DNA of 64,000 nt, taken from positions 1,736,001 to 1,800,000 of the forward strand of contig BSBN01000495.1 of the NCBI GenBank assembly GCA_027924645.1, written 5' to 3'. Below, piece after piece: positions 24,549 through 37,080 of this stretch. Position numbers and translations under genes: made by a program. How positions within the stretch are numbered: position 1 is the stretch's first letter; each line of letters begins with the position of its first letter. This stretch comes from Cunninghamia lanceolata. Lineage: Eukaryota > Streptophyta > Pinopsida > Cupressales > Cupressaceae. The notes beneath the pieces were generated by a model. That model saw nothing but the letters and a program-made list of their open reading frames with translations, was not told the DNA's origin and searched no databases.

Positions 24549-24815
24549 AACATGGAGTGAAAGCAATTGTGAATTGCAATAATTAAAAAATGAACAAGAG
24601 GTGTACATATAGGTGAGAGAGGTGAAGAGGTTGAGTCAACTTTGGACTTGACTTCAACACTCCTCTCACCAAGTGTCGAATGAGTGTCGACACATATCTT
24701 GGAGAGTCTAATACAACTCTTCAAATTTGGCACCTAGCACCTAAGGTGGCTTAAAGCCATGTGCTTAAATATATTACTTAGAATAAGTAATATAAGGTAT
24801 AGTTTAGAACTAACA
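24549..24815 (-). repeat. LTR of the small non-autonomous element, copy A
   Basis: Reads AACATGGAGTG...GAACTAACA on the plus strand, closely matching 30354-30608, 44820-45068 plus 48852-48869, and the inverse of 30059-30302. On the minus strand it starts TGTTAG directly after a purine tract (AAGGGGGGG), so this is the 3' LTR of a minus-strand element. Confidence 0.7.
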
Positions 24816-27800
24816 CCCCCCCTTAAGCACAGCTTAGGTGAGTTCAAGAAGAGATGGGTCCCAAATACAAGTCCTGGAGAGGTACCCATGTACAAAGCGA
24901 TCTCTCAAAAAATGGAGTAAGATAGAAAACCTAGTGGGAAAAACTATCCTCCAAAGAGAGAGAAAAGACAAGGATTTAAGACCTTTTGAAAAGATGTCCC
25001 TTGATGATTAGAACATCATGATGAAGAACTCCTAAAGCATGTAAAAGTTGTAAACTCTACCAATGATGGACCGGTGTCTACTGGAATCAACGAACCTTCA
25101 AGAAATGTAGATTGAGATAAGAGATACAAGATGTTGCATGAGTGAACATTCAAACACCACTCAACGATGTATACAATGTCAATCAAATTTTGTGAAGTCA
25201 AAAATACAGATAGTACTGTGATTAGGAGTACTAGAATCTCAAAAGTGATCCACAAGAATAATCCCTCATGCAAGAGATTAAAATAGAAGATTTCTCTACT
25301 GTTTCATTGAAAGAAGCATTAGCATGTAACACATCATAGTCCCCCCTTAATGGTAAGAGAAATAAGAAAACCAACTAAAATGTGCAAGGAAAGTAGACCA
25401 AGATGTAGGTCCAAAAAATGTGCAAGAACCTAAAAAAAGGATGTGCATCAAGGCACATACAAATGAGGTGAGAATCACGAGGATCCATTTGTTGGAATAC
25501 AGGACAACACTGAGAGGGGTGGGTGAATCAGTGTTGTCTAATTTTTAAAATCTTTTTACACTTTTTAATTTACAAGACAGAGAATAAAGGAGACATAAAA
25601 AATCTATCAAATTCATATGCACAATCATGATGATGAATAGAATGAACAGGACCTTATGTGTAAAACATTATAAAACACACACATAGAGGCAAGACATAAC
25701 ACAAATATTACTGGAGTGGAAAACCCTCATGGGGTAGATAAACCACTCAAAATTGCCTCACCGACTTATTCAAACCTCACTGGTTACATACAGGTCTCAC
25801 TGACCAAGGAAGCTTCACGAGCTACAAAGAAGTCTCACTAACTACAAAGTCTCATTGGCATTCAAACAATTATTTTGAACACAATAAAAACAATTGAGGC
25901 AGTTTCCCTAATTCACTTCCTCACAAAAACCTGTCTCTCCTTTTTCCTCTCATAACAAAATTCTTTTCATTGATAATATCAAGCTTCTGATGTCAATCAA
26001 TCTCCTGCACATTACAACAATCTCAATGTCTTCCTCTACATTTCATCTACAATCGAAATTCTCTAGCCCTCTGTATCAAAATCATAACATGATTTTTGCC
26101 ATTACATTTTCTTCATCCGCATATGTCATCCCTACAATGATATCTCTAATATTTTCACATAAATTATCTCTTAAATGCTGCATTAATCTATCCACACACA
26201 CAATCCATCAATCAATGCATCTGCAAAACAAAAAATAGGTCCTTTCACAACCTTTCACATTCTTCTTCATTTCCCTTACAATATATCTACAAAAATAAAA
26301 TCATTTCACTTCTCTGTATGACCATTTCCATTCATGAAGAATAATATCAAATTCCTCTACTTTATATATTTTTATCTCTTCTACAAAAAATAAAAACCCT
26401 TTCATCTTCTCAATAAAAATCATGAATGATATTCATCATATATCACTAATTAAAGTCATCAATGGATTTAAGCAAATTGCCCCTGCCAAAGAAATAAAAC
26501 TCTTTGTTCATCTGCATGAAGTTCCTTCACAAATTAAATCAATTCACATGCAATAAAATTAACTTGACCTTTCATATTATTTTCAAGCATTTCAATCTGA
26601 ACATTTTTGTCTTCAAAAAAAATCACAATGAACTTGCAATACTTTTCTCTTCAATATTCTTCAACCTTTTTTATCTTCTCCAATCTGAAAAAAAAATAAA
26701 ATTCAATCTACAAGAATATCATCTTCAAATAAAGTCTTCAAAGAATATTAATCATTTTTCCCCTAAAAAAATTTCTCTTCATAACACTTCAATAACCCCT
26801 TCAATTTCATCTTCTGCAAATAACTTCAAAAATAAATCAACCTGCCTTTGAGAAAAAATAAAACAATCTCTCCTTGGATCCACTTTTCATCTCTATGAGA
26901 ATAGAAAAAGAACATTAAAAGCATCCTTATCTTCATAAGGAATTTAAAACTCCAATAAAAAAGATGCTCATTATAAAAACAAAAACTTCCTCCTTTTTTT
27001 TTGTTTTTGATGCCTTGAAAGTCACACTGATGAAATCTTAAAAATAGCAAGAAATCTCCAAACAAAATTACTTTTAATTCCCACAAAAAATCTGCCTTTA
27101 AGATTGCCTAAAAATAGTCTTTTTACTACAGTCTTGGTTCCTTGATGATCAAAAGCACTTGAAATATAATGCTCAGGGAGCAGATTGAGATTTAAACAAA
27201 TACCATTGATTATAAGTTGCACGCCCACCAAGGTTTAAATATTAGCCCTCGATGACTTTTACTACCCATTTACATATGAAGGAGACCGATGGTATCGGTA
27301 ATGTAGAACAAGATATCCAGTCGCACAATGACCCCTAAACCCCTTAGAAGGTCACATTTAAGTGACATCACCTACAATAGAAGGTCAACGTGCAGTAATA
27401 ACAAAAAGTGCATTCTATATAGGATGGACAAAGAATAAATAATTAGGTCTTAAAGCACTTAAGGATATTAGAATGTAGGATTTAATCTTTAGAGTTTCAG
27501 AGACATAAGAAAATTGGGCATCAAATCTGAAATAGTATAGACTGTTAAGTCTAAGAGAAGCTCTGATATATGAGAGAGTGTAGATCATCACAAAATGATC
27601 ATATAGAGGCTTTAGTGCACCAAGAAGAACACTTGATAAACTACAAATACATGGATCAAACATCACTTGATTAACTCCTTCAAAGATTCCAAACTTATCA
27701 TCTCATAAAACCAACTCCATGTCCCTACCACTCATACTCAGCACCAATCAACATTGATGAATAAAGGCATCTTTTTGCCATGTGATAAAGACATATGAAA

Positions 27801-28468
27801 GGTCCACACTCCTTAGGCATTGAGTCATGAATATAATACAACCTCAAAGCACATGAAGTCTTGAACATGATGAAGTAACATTTTTTCATGACTTGCATCA
27901 AACTTGAAGAACAACATAATGTTTAGCATCATATCAATACCATGTAAACTTTGAGACCTTGAAGCAACTCACCGAAGACACATTGTACTCTTGTGCCCTT
28001 GAGAACACATTATCAACATGAAGAGGTCTTGAAAATTAACTGAGGCATTATGATGAGCACACTAAAGCATGGCATGAAGCAACATATCAACTCAAATTCT
28101 CAATTATCATCTTGACACAAAGCAATTCTCAAGCATGTTAACTAAGTGAACTTTTGTGAACTCCTAAAAGCATGATCCACATCCTATCATATGAAGACCA
28201 ATCAACTCGAACTAAGATCACCATGAATGATCTAACTTTCACTATGATATATCTGCATCATCAACTCAACACCTAAGTTTTGACATCAATGACAATCAAT
28301 CTCCATCACCATTGTTGTGATTGGTACAACCCCCCATCACACTTTATAATTTAGTGTAAGTACAAAATTTCCTAATTTCCCTCCATGTGGAACACACATT
28401 CAGTTTTGTGGCACTTTATGTGAGTGCACTTACAAACATATTTGCTATTGAGTTAAAAAAAATGCATA
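24816..28468 (-). mobile_element. copy A: 3' internal part of the non-autonomous LTR element, split by a solo LTR
   Basis: 24816-25489 and 28314-28468 read as one stretch once the LTR at 25490-28308 and one CCATT are removed; the joined order then matches copy C (30609-31430) and, inverted, copy B. The minus strand is the element's sense strand: the polypurine tract lies next to the LTR. No retrotransposon protein domain is visible. It stops matching near 28468. Confidence 0.65.
25490..28308 (-). mobile_element. solo LTR, copia type, 2.8 kb
   Basis: It begins TGTTGGAATAC and ends CAATCTCCATCA, flanked by CCATT at 25485-25489 and 28309-28313. The uninterrupted target (GATCCATTGTTGTGATT) is seen in copy C at about 31276, confirming the insertion. 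The block GTGGAAAACCCTCATGGGG near 25727 is the complement of a common copia LTR 3' motif, so orientation is minus. Degenerate CCTCACTGG repeats at 25755-25860 match those at 415-597, linking it to the LTR at 120. The ORFs at 25990-26238 and 26504-26851 are low-complexity and judged chance. Confidence 0.9.
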
Positions 28469-28499
28469 ATTGTAAATTCTTGCAAAAAATAAAAAACAT

Positions 28500-31400
28500 A
28501 AAATGTTAGACCTAAAATACAAGTCCCAAGTTAGGGCAAAATGGGAGCCCAAATTGAGGGGCAAATTAGGGTTCCTTTGAACTTTGTAAAATGCATTTTT
28601 TGGTTCCAAAATTGGATTATTCCATGTATATGCACTAAATTATAAAGTGCCGCAAAGTAGGGTAGATCAAAGTAAGGGAGGGTATCATCAAATTATTTTC
28701 TCTATTTTCTCTTTTTCGTACTTCTAAGTTTGCAATTACAACTCATCTACATAGTTTTATATGTGTGATCGACTTCAACAAGAATCGTTGTTCACATTGT
28801 GAACTTGAAAACACACAAGGGAAGGTCATCAAACATAAGAAGTCACCTCATAAGTATAACTCTAAATACTATAGAGGATTATGTCACCTAAATTAACTTA
28901 ATGAGGTTGCAACTAAAAGAAGGAGGATCAAATTATCCTTGGTTGAGAAAGAAGTGGATCAAATGATCCTTCATTGAGAAACAAGTGGATTGAATGATCC
29001 TTCAAACATTTTTTGAGATCCTATGGTAAATGATTGACAATCATCCAATAGATTCACATCAGTTCGTATCTCACATCAAGAGCCTATTGTAAATGAACCT
29101 GAATCTTGCATCGGATCACATCTCAAACTTGTTTAATGTTCTTGAATACTCATGAAACTAACATCTATGGAGTCATCAGTCGTAGTTCATCATCAACATC
29201 GATACACAAACAACTTCTAGATTCATGCATCTTTTTTTAACTCAATAGAAAAAATATTTGTAAATGCACTCATATAAAGTGCCACAAAACTGAATGTGTG
29301 TTCCACATGGAGGGAAATTGGGAAATTTTGTACTTAAACTAAATTATAAAGTGTAATGGGGGTTGTACCAATCACAACAATGGATCCTCGTGATTCTCAA
29401 CTCATTCGTATGTGCCTTGATGCACATCCTTTTTTAGGTTCTTGCACAATTTTTGGACCTACAGATCTTGGTCTCCTTTCCTTGCACATTTCAGTTGGTC
29501 TGCTTATTTCTCATAGCATGAAGAGGGGGACTATGAATTGTTACATGCTTATGCTTTGCATAATGAAGTAGTGGAGGAATCTTCTTTTTCAATCTCTCAC
29601 ATGAGGGATTATTCCTATGGATAATTTTTCAAGATTCTAGTATTCCTAATCACAGTACTATCTATATATTTGACTTCACAAACTTTAATTGACTTTATGT
29701 ACATCGTCGAGTAGTGTTCGAATGTTCACTCATGCAGCATCTGAAGTATCTCTTATCTCAATCTACATTTCTTAAAGGTTCATTGATTCTAACAGACACC
29801 AGTCCATCATCGAAAAAGTTTACAAATTTTACATGCTTTAGGAGTTTTTCATCATGATGTTCCGATCATCACCTGGACATCTTTTCATAAGGTCTTAAAT
29901 CCTTATCTTTTCTCTCTTTTAGGAGGATAGTTTTTTCCCACTGGGTTTTCTATCTTACTCTATTTTTTGAGAGATTGCTTTGCACATGGGTACCTCACCA
30001 GGATTTGTATCTAGGAGGCATCTCTTCTTGAACTCACCTAAGCTGTGCTTAAGGGGGGTGTTAGTGCTAAACTATACCTTATATTACTTATTCTAAGTAA
30101 TATATTTAAGCACATGGCTTTACGCCAACTTAGGTGCTAGGTGTCAAGCTTGGAGAGTTGTAATGGACTCTCCAAGCTATGTGTCGACACTCATTCGACA
30201 CTTGGTTAGAGGAGTGTTGAAGTTGACTCAACCTCTTCACCTATATGTAACTATTGTTCATTCTTTAATTATTACAATTCACAATTTCTTTCACTCCATG
30301 TTGTAATCAACAAATATTAGAAGCCAGAAATCTACTAAGCATTTACTGATTACAACATGGAGTGAAATCAATTGTGAATTGTAATAATTAAACAATGAAC
30401 AAGAGGTGTACATATAGGTGAGAGAGGTGAAGAGGTTGAGTCAACTTCAACACTCCTCTCACCAAATGTTGAATGAGTGTCAACACATAGCTTGGAGAGT
30501 CCAATACAACTCTCCAATTTTGACACCTAGCACCTAAGGTGGCTTAAAGCCATGTGCTTAAATATATTACTTAGAATAAGTAAGATATGGTATAGTTTAG
30601 CACTAACACCCCCCTTAAGCATAGCTTAGGTGAGTTCAAGAAGAGATGGGTCCTAGATACAAGTCCTAGTGAGGTACCCATGTACAAAGCAATCTCTCAA
30701 AAAATGGAGTAAGATAGAAAACCTAGTGGGAAAAACTATCCTCCAAAAAGAGATAAAAGAGAAGGATTTAAGACCTTATGAAAAGATGTCCCTTGATGAT
30801 CAGAACATCACAATGAAGAACTCCTCAAAGCATCTAAAAGTTGTAAACTCTACCGATGATGGAATGGTGTCTGCTGGAATCAATGAACCTTCAAGAAATG
30901 TAGATCGAGATAAGAGATACAAGATGCTACATGAGTGAACATTCAAACACTACTCAATGATGTACACAAAGTCAATCAAACTTTGTGAAGTTAAAAATAC
31001 AGATAGTATTGTGATTAGGAGTACTAGAATCTCAAAAGTGATCCATAGGAATAATCCTTCATGCAGGAGATTAAAATAGAAGATTCCTCTACTGCTTCAC
31101 TGAAAGAAGCATTAGCATGTAACACATCATAGTCCCCCCTTAATGCTAAGAGAAATAAGTAGATGAACTGAAATGTGCAAGGAAAGTAGACCAAGATGTA
31201 GGTCCAAAAGATGTGCAAGAACCTAAAAAAAGGATATGCATCAAGGCACATACTAATAGGGTGAGAATCACGAGGATCCATTGTTGTGATTCATACAACC
31301 CCCCATTACACTTTATAATTCAGTGTAAGTACAAAATTTCCCAATTACCCTCCATGTGGAACACACATTTAGTTTTGTGGCACTTTATGTGAGTGCATTT

Positions 31401-31960
31401 ACAAACATATTTGCTATTGCTTGTTCAAAAAAGATGCATGAATCTAGAAGTTGCTTGTGTATCGATGTAGATGGTGAACTACGACTGATGACTCCATAGA
31501 TGCTAGTATTATGAGTATTTAGGGATATTAAACAAATTTGAGATGTGATTTGATGCAAGATTTAGGTTCATTTACCATAGGCTCCCGATGTGAGATATGA
31601 ATCTATGTGAATCTGTTACAAGATTATGGATCATTTACCATAGGCTCTCAAAAAATGTTTGAGGAATCATTCAATCCACCTTCTTTTAGTTGCAACCTCA
31701 TTAAGTTAATTTACATGACATAATCCTATATAGTTTTTAGAGTTATACTTATGAGGTGACTTCTTTTGCAAACTTAGAAGTATGGAAAGAGAAATTAGAG
31801 AAACTAACTCGATGATACACCCCCCCCCCCCCCCACTTACTTTGATCCCCCTACTTTGTGGCACTTTATAATTTAGTGCATATACATGGACTATCCAATT
31901 TTGGAACCAAAAATGCACTTTACAAAGTTCAAAAGTTCAAAGGAACCTACTTAAGTTCAA
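28500..31960. repeat. large inverted repeat (copies B and C), arms about 1.7 kb
   Basis: About 28550-30320 is the reverse complement of about 30334-31960, with only some 13 bases (around AAGCCAGAAATCT, 30321-30333) between the arms. Matching landmarks are the LTRs (30059-30302 and 30354-30608), the purine tract beside them, the GATCCTCGTGATTC block (29383 and 31267), and GTTCCTTTGAAC-like sequence at the outer ends. Copy B has an extra block near 28745-28860 that holds the palindrome GTTCACATTGTGAAC; copy C has a 15-C run at 31820-31834. If transcribed, the whole could fold into a long hairpin RNA. Confidence 0.8.
30059..30302 (+). repeat. LTR of the small non-autonomous element, copy B (inverted)
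   Basis: TGTTAGTGCTAAAC...CACTCCATGTT, directly after the polypurine tract AAGGGGGG (30051-30058). It is the plus-strand counterpart of the LTRs of copies A, C and D. Confidence 0.7.
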
Positions 31961-32171
31961 AAGTCTAAATTTTTCCCAAATTGTGAAGACCCCTCCAAAA
32001 TTGTATTTTATTTCCTTAGTGCTAGTAGCATAATGTGAAATGCCTATTCTAACACTGACAAATATAATTTTAAATGCTTTTGGAAAGAAAAAAAATACCC
32101 CCCTCATTGTGGCACTTTATTTTTAGTGCATATACATTTTCATTGGAACTTACCAAAAAAACATTACCACT

Positions 32172-34553
32172 TGTTGGCACTCTATTTTGGTCTGGTTCTG
32201 AGCGCAGATATTGGAGGGTTTTTTCTTTTTGGGCCCTAAGTTTCCTTGTTCATTGCTGTGACTTTCTCTATCAGCGAAACTTCTTTTTGAGTGCTCAGAT
32301 TATGATTGAACCATCGTTTTGAACCACCGTGTTGAACCCTTTTGGTTCAAGGTTCAAAGGTTCGGAGCTTTATGTTTTTGGTTCATCGAAGTGATCAGCA
32401 TCATCGGCGAACTGTTTCTTGGTCCCTTCGATAGGTTTGGTGTGTCCGATGGATGTTCATCGGCATAACATTGAAGATCGGCATAGGCATTTTGGGTTTG
32501 GCTGATGGCTTCGGTCATACCGACGGAGGTGGGAGGCCGTTGTCTATCGGCAAAACTAGTATGATTGGCCAGAGGAATTTCAGGGTGATCGTTGTTATCG
32601 GTAAGCTTCGTTTATTTTTGGCCGATATGGATGGTCTGGCCGACAGGAGCATAGTGACTTTGTTCATCGGCTGGACTGTATGTTTGGTTTCACCGATGAG
32701 GTGTTCATCAGCATGACTTTGGCTATCGGGTGAGCGGGCAAATGTTAGGCTGACTGTCGTGGGTCTGGCCGATGGTGGATGGCTTAAGGTTGGCCATCGG
32801 GGTAACTTATACTATCGGCCAGTGGAATTTCATGTTGGCCGATGGTCTTTGTCTTGGCGGCAGTAAGGCCATCGGTGAGAGTTGGTCTATCGGCTGGGGA
32901 GATTTTGGTTGTTCCGATGGTGTAAGTCACATCGACGGCGGTGGCGAGCCAATGTGTTATTGGCGAGAGTTGGTCTATCGGCAGAGGGGTTTCTTGCTAG
33001 GCCAATGGTTCATCTCTGGCCGACGGAGGGGGTGTGAAGTAGGCTTCAGCGTGACTTTTGCCTATCGGCAAGGAAGCTTTTAGGTTGGCCGATAGTCTCT
33101 GTCTGGCTGACAGTGGCTTGCGGAGGTGTGATCGGTATGACTATTGAGCTCAGCGAGAGATTTTTGGGGTGGGCCGATGGTATTTGTCATGGCGATGGGT
33201 CTTTGGCGAAGGGTCATGTGTCGAGCATGGCAACATGCTTGACACCTTTTATGTGTGCGACCATGTTTTTAAAGTGCTAAGGGGGTTTCTGCACCTTGCA
33301 TGTGGGATTAATTTCCCTACATATTTGAAACCTGTGAAGAAGTGCGTTTTGGTGGGAACTTCTGTTTGAAACGCAGCGACAGTTTCCAAGTGAAACACAG
33401 GTGGTTGAGACCTTTAATGGCGACAATGCAGAGATATGGGCAATGGTACAAGTAATCAGGTTGCCTAATTTTTGAGTGAAGACTTCCAAATGGCGGCGCA
33501 AGGCTCAAGGTCCTTTCTGTCTGATGCAACAATAACTTCTGGGTGCCATTCCTTTAGGGTTCTCTATCTGACATTTTTTTATGTCCATCATGTAATTAGT
33601 GCTAAGTGGCTGTTATAAGCAGGAAGTGTTACTCATTTTAAGGGTTGAAAGTTGAACATTTTGGCTTTGTAATGCAATACAGCTAATTTGGTTGCTCTGT
33701 GCAGCAAAACTTGTGAGTTTATGTATCTCCTGTTGTATGTTTTTTGCATGAATCCATTGATTTCACAGTTAATTTTATATGAGAAATGCTATGTTAGCAT
33801 GTGTTTTGTTAATTCTGTCTCCAGTATTGCATGTATCTTTCTTCTGAGTCTGGATATTTGAGGAATGTTTGAGACTCTAGAACATAGAATTCCTGTGTTG
33901 AATGTTTGATCTCTTAACTTCTACTCAAGGGGTAGATTAAATTGTTCTCAGATTGAACATTGGGAAGGGTATACTGCAGTAGGGATGTCATAAGTATAGA
34001 TAGCTTAACACTTTGTATTGGGAGATATATGTAAGGCAGGTATCATATGTGTCCCCCTGAAATCCAGTTTTAGTTGTTCATGCTGATCATTCACAGGTGT
34101 ATGTCTACTGACTCTAGGCCCTGGATAGGCACCGATCTAGCTTTGTGTTAGTGTTATATACCATGTCCAGCTTTGCATCCAAATATAAAATCAAAATCAA
34201 ACTCCAAAACAACCATTAGGATAGTAGAATTAGTTTTAGGATCCAAGTCCTCTGTCTACAACTGCAAATAGGCCCAAAGCCAGCCCCTTTTGCTCTTATC
34301 TTACAGTTTTAGTCTACTTACAGGAGGACTTATTCACTTTCTGTCAACATCCTAGCCTTTGTATGCGTATCCTCAAGGATGTTGAGTAGGGAATACCCCA
34401 CTAGGTTTTGCAGAGCCTAAAGAAGAAGAGGAGATAAAATATAGAGTCTATCTCCTACACTATTGGCCCCTGGCCTAGAGATCTTGTTGCTCATTGATGG
34501 CCACCTTGTAGGGAAATCTGGGAGTAAGCATCCAGTCTGAGAAAAATGCAACA
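32172..34553 (+). repeat. 5' LTR of the Ty3/Tat element
   Basis: TGTTGGCACTC...GCAACA, 2,382 bp. The upstream part (about 32400-33200) holds some 22 copies of ATCGG or its complement CCGAT in both orientations, plus GCCGAC cores. TTATAAGCAGG near 33615 is the likely TATA region, leaving roughly 0.9 kb of R/U5. The ORFs at 32453-33369 lie in the motif-rich part and are not believed to be genes. Confidence 0.92.
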
Positions 34554-34558
34554 AAAAT

Positions 34559-34576
34559 TGGCGACTCCGCTGGGGA
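34559..34576 (+). other. primer-binding site, tRNA-Arg type
   Basis: TGGCGACTCCGCTGGGGA, five bases after the 5' LTR. It matches the complement of the 3' end of plant tRNA-Arg(ACG) as I remember it (TGGCGACTCCACTGGGG) with one mismatch. A second TGGCGACTCC lies at 34627-34636. Confidence 0.7.
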
Positions 34577-34671
34577 GTTTGTGAAAGAACCCTAGTTTAC
34601 AAAAGAAAACAGTTCCTAGTAATAGGTGGCGACTCCAAAGTAATCTCCCAACCGGTCAAAGTAAAATTTAT

Positions 34672-36276
34672 ATGCAGGGGAGAAGATCCCAACAAAATCT
34701 TTTATTTGAAGAGTTACCAGTAACAAGAAGAATGATGTACAGAAGAAAGGGAGCTATCTCAGTCAGTCATGAGGGTTCCCCCAGAAAAAGTGATGATATG
34801 CAAGATAACCCTAGGCCATCAGGACATCATGTGCCTTACTTTTCAAATGCAGAAGCTGATATTCAGGGTGGTAGCGTGAGAATGAGGTCAGAGGTGTTCC
34901 AAGAACGCCTATTTCTAGACCCTAGTGAAAGGTTTGAAGAGGCAGAGTCTCTGAGGGATGATGAAGATGATGACCAGAATGGTATGAGACCATCTACCTC
35001 TATGCCTAAAGAAGAACAGTTAGCTGAAGAAATCAAAAATTTGAGAGCAGAACTTGAATATCTACAAGCCATGAAAATCAGAGATGACATGAGCCAGAAA
35101 GTGCAAGCTTTAAGGACTGCCGAAAATGATTCAATTCCTACCCTTGAGAATGCAAATGTGCAGAGACATCAGCAAAGAAATGAAGTGCAACATCAGCATA
35201 ATGATGAAAGACAAAATGTGAATGATGCTAGGATACCACTGAACAATGTAAGAAACTAGAATGCAAACAGAAATATCAATGTTAATCAGTTTGATAGACA
35301 GCCCATGCAGCTAGATAGATTCAGACAGCTGGTGTTTGATGGTATTCCTGGGTATCCTAACCCCATTGACAAGCATCTAAGGCTGCAAGTGCCTAAATTT
35401 TCAGGAAACAACACTGTGTCAGGAGAAGATCATCTAAAGGCTTTTCAAAATGTCATGGATAATTTTGAGGTTGAACATGAGGATGTTTTTATGAAGTCAT
35501 TCATGCAATCTTTAGTAGATGAGGCAAGAGATTGGTACAAGAATCTGCCTGATCGGAGTATTTCATCATGGGATGATTTTAAAAGGGTGTTCAAGGAGCA
35601 GTATGGTGACAAAACTGACCCTAGCTTTTTTGTAAATGAGTTTGCTAGTATCACTAAAGGGTCAAATGAGCAAGTTGCAGATTTTAATGCAAGATTTACT
35701 AAAGTGTTAAACAAATTGCCACATCACATGAGGCCAAATGAACCAATGTGCATAATATTGTATATCAATGCCTTTGATGTAAAAACTGCATATGGATTAA
35801 GAGATAAAGGTCCTGCTACTCTCAGGGATGCTTTCAGAATTGCAGTGAATATTGAGAACAATAGGAAAGCATCAGGCAAGACAAACAGAAGGGATGATAT
35901 GAAAATTTTGCAGAATCCAAACAAGCCTCAGAACACTCAAGGTAATACATCTGCCCCTGAAGATAAGATAGACAAATTGGCAAATGTTGTTAAGGACCTA
36001 AGTTATAGACTAGCTCGAAGTGAAAAAGGGATAGGTCTTGATAGGCAAGTCTACCAAAGGTAGGAAAAGAGACCATCATTGCATGATATGCCTTATAATA
36101 CCAATTGGCATAATGGTAAGCCTATATTCCCACATAACAACACAAATCAGAGAACTCAACATGTCAAAGAAACTCCTAATCCTCTAAAGAAAGCTATAAA
36201 TCTTGTTGATGATACTACATGGTGTTCAGATGCCACATTCACAGTCACAGTATATGATTGCTCAATCCTTGTATGA
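34672..36276 (+). pseudogene. Gag of the Ty3/Tat element
   Basis: Frame 1 from the ATG at 34672. An N-terminal acidic and charged region with a coiled-coil-like stretch (EEIKNLRAELEYLQAM) leads to the Retrotrans_gag core: FQNVMDNFEVEHEDVFMKSF, DEARDWYKNLP, SWDDFKRVFKEQYG, VADFNARFTKVLNKLP. It forms the virus-like particle. TAG stops interrupt the frame at 35257 and 36061, and a frameshift near 36240 moves coding to frame 2, where CNECNKPHYV may be a Cys-containing remnant; no full CCHC knuckle was seen. The start lies about 100 bases after the primer site. Confidence 0.82.
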
Positions 36277-37080
36277 TAATGCTACATCTTGTAATGAATG
36301 TAATAAGCCACATTATGTGCAAGATGATGATGTAAATATGATGTCCATAAGCAGTGGATACCCTCTTTATGATGCTGATGAGAGTACAAATAATGGAATT
36401 CAGGCCTGTCAACATGATTCTTATGATGAAAATAATGGAGAAAGCTATGTGTATGCTCAGAGCTCACACAATTTTCTGAGTAACTTACAATGACCTTCTG
36501 ATGAGGAAATTAGAGCCCTCATAGCTATAACAGTGGCCCAAGTCAAGAGTAACTACAATCTCAGAGGTAAAGCTCAGATAAGCAGCCCACATCAGCTAGA
36601 AGGTATTTCTGCAGGTCAGCCAGTGCATGGTCATAAGGGGATTGAACCACAAAAAAGGCAGTGGGTTAATAATAAATAGAATTTTAGACATAGAACAGGT
36701 CATGAATCTCAAGGACTAGAAAATAGAATCCCCCAGGCTGAAGATCAAGGTAAAGGTTCCCAAGACAAGAATGATGATCAGGGAACTATGAAAGTAAAAG
36801 CTAAATCAGTTCAGGATAAAAACAAGATTGTGGAGCAAGCTACAACTGTTATACAAAATTATGCTCCATTTGATATAGCTCAAGTCCTAACCCAGGTAAA
36901 AGCCTCTATTCCACTTGTGGAACTGATGAAAGTGGAAGAAATCAAGAATAGGACAATATCCCTAATTTCAGGGGTGCCTTTTCAAGCTAAGCAAAATGTT
37001 CAGACCCAGGGTGAGAAACATGTCATATGTAATGAAGAAGATGAGGCTCCTGAGGTCTATTTTGGAGTGACTATGACAAA

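Noticed and set aside
25990..26851. Hydrophobic or Lys/Asn-rich ORFs
   Set aside because: AT-rich low-complexity translation inside a solo LTR.
24549..31960. A DNA transposon with long terminal inverted repeats
   Set aside because: The inverted arms contain LTRs with polypurine tracts, a third copy lies in direct orientation, and no transposase or outer target duplication was found.
32453..33369. Run of Gly/Arg/Trp-rich ORFs in the 5' LTR
   Set aside because: They translate the ATCGG/CCGAT motif array, recur only in the 3' LTR, and have no protein features.
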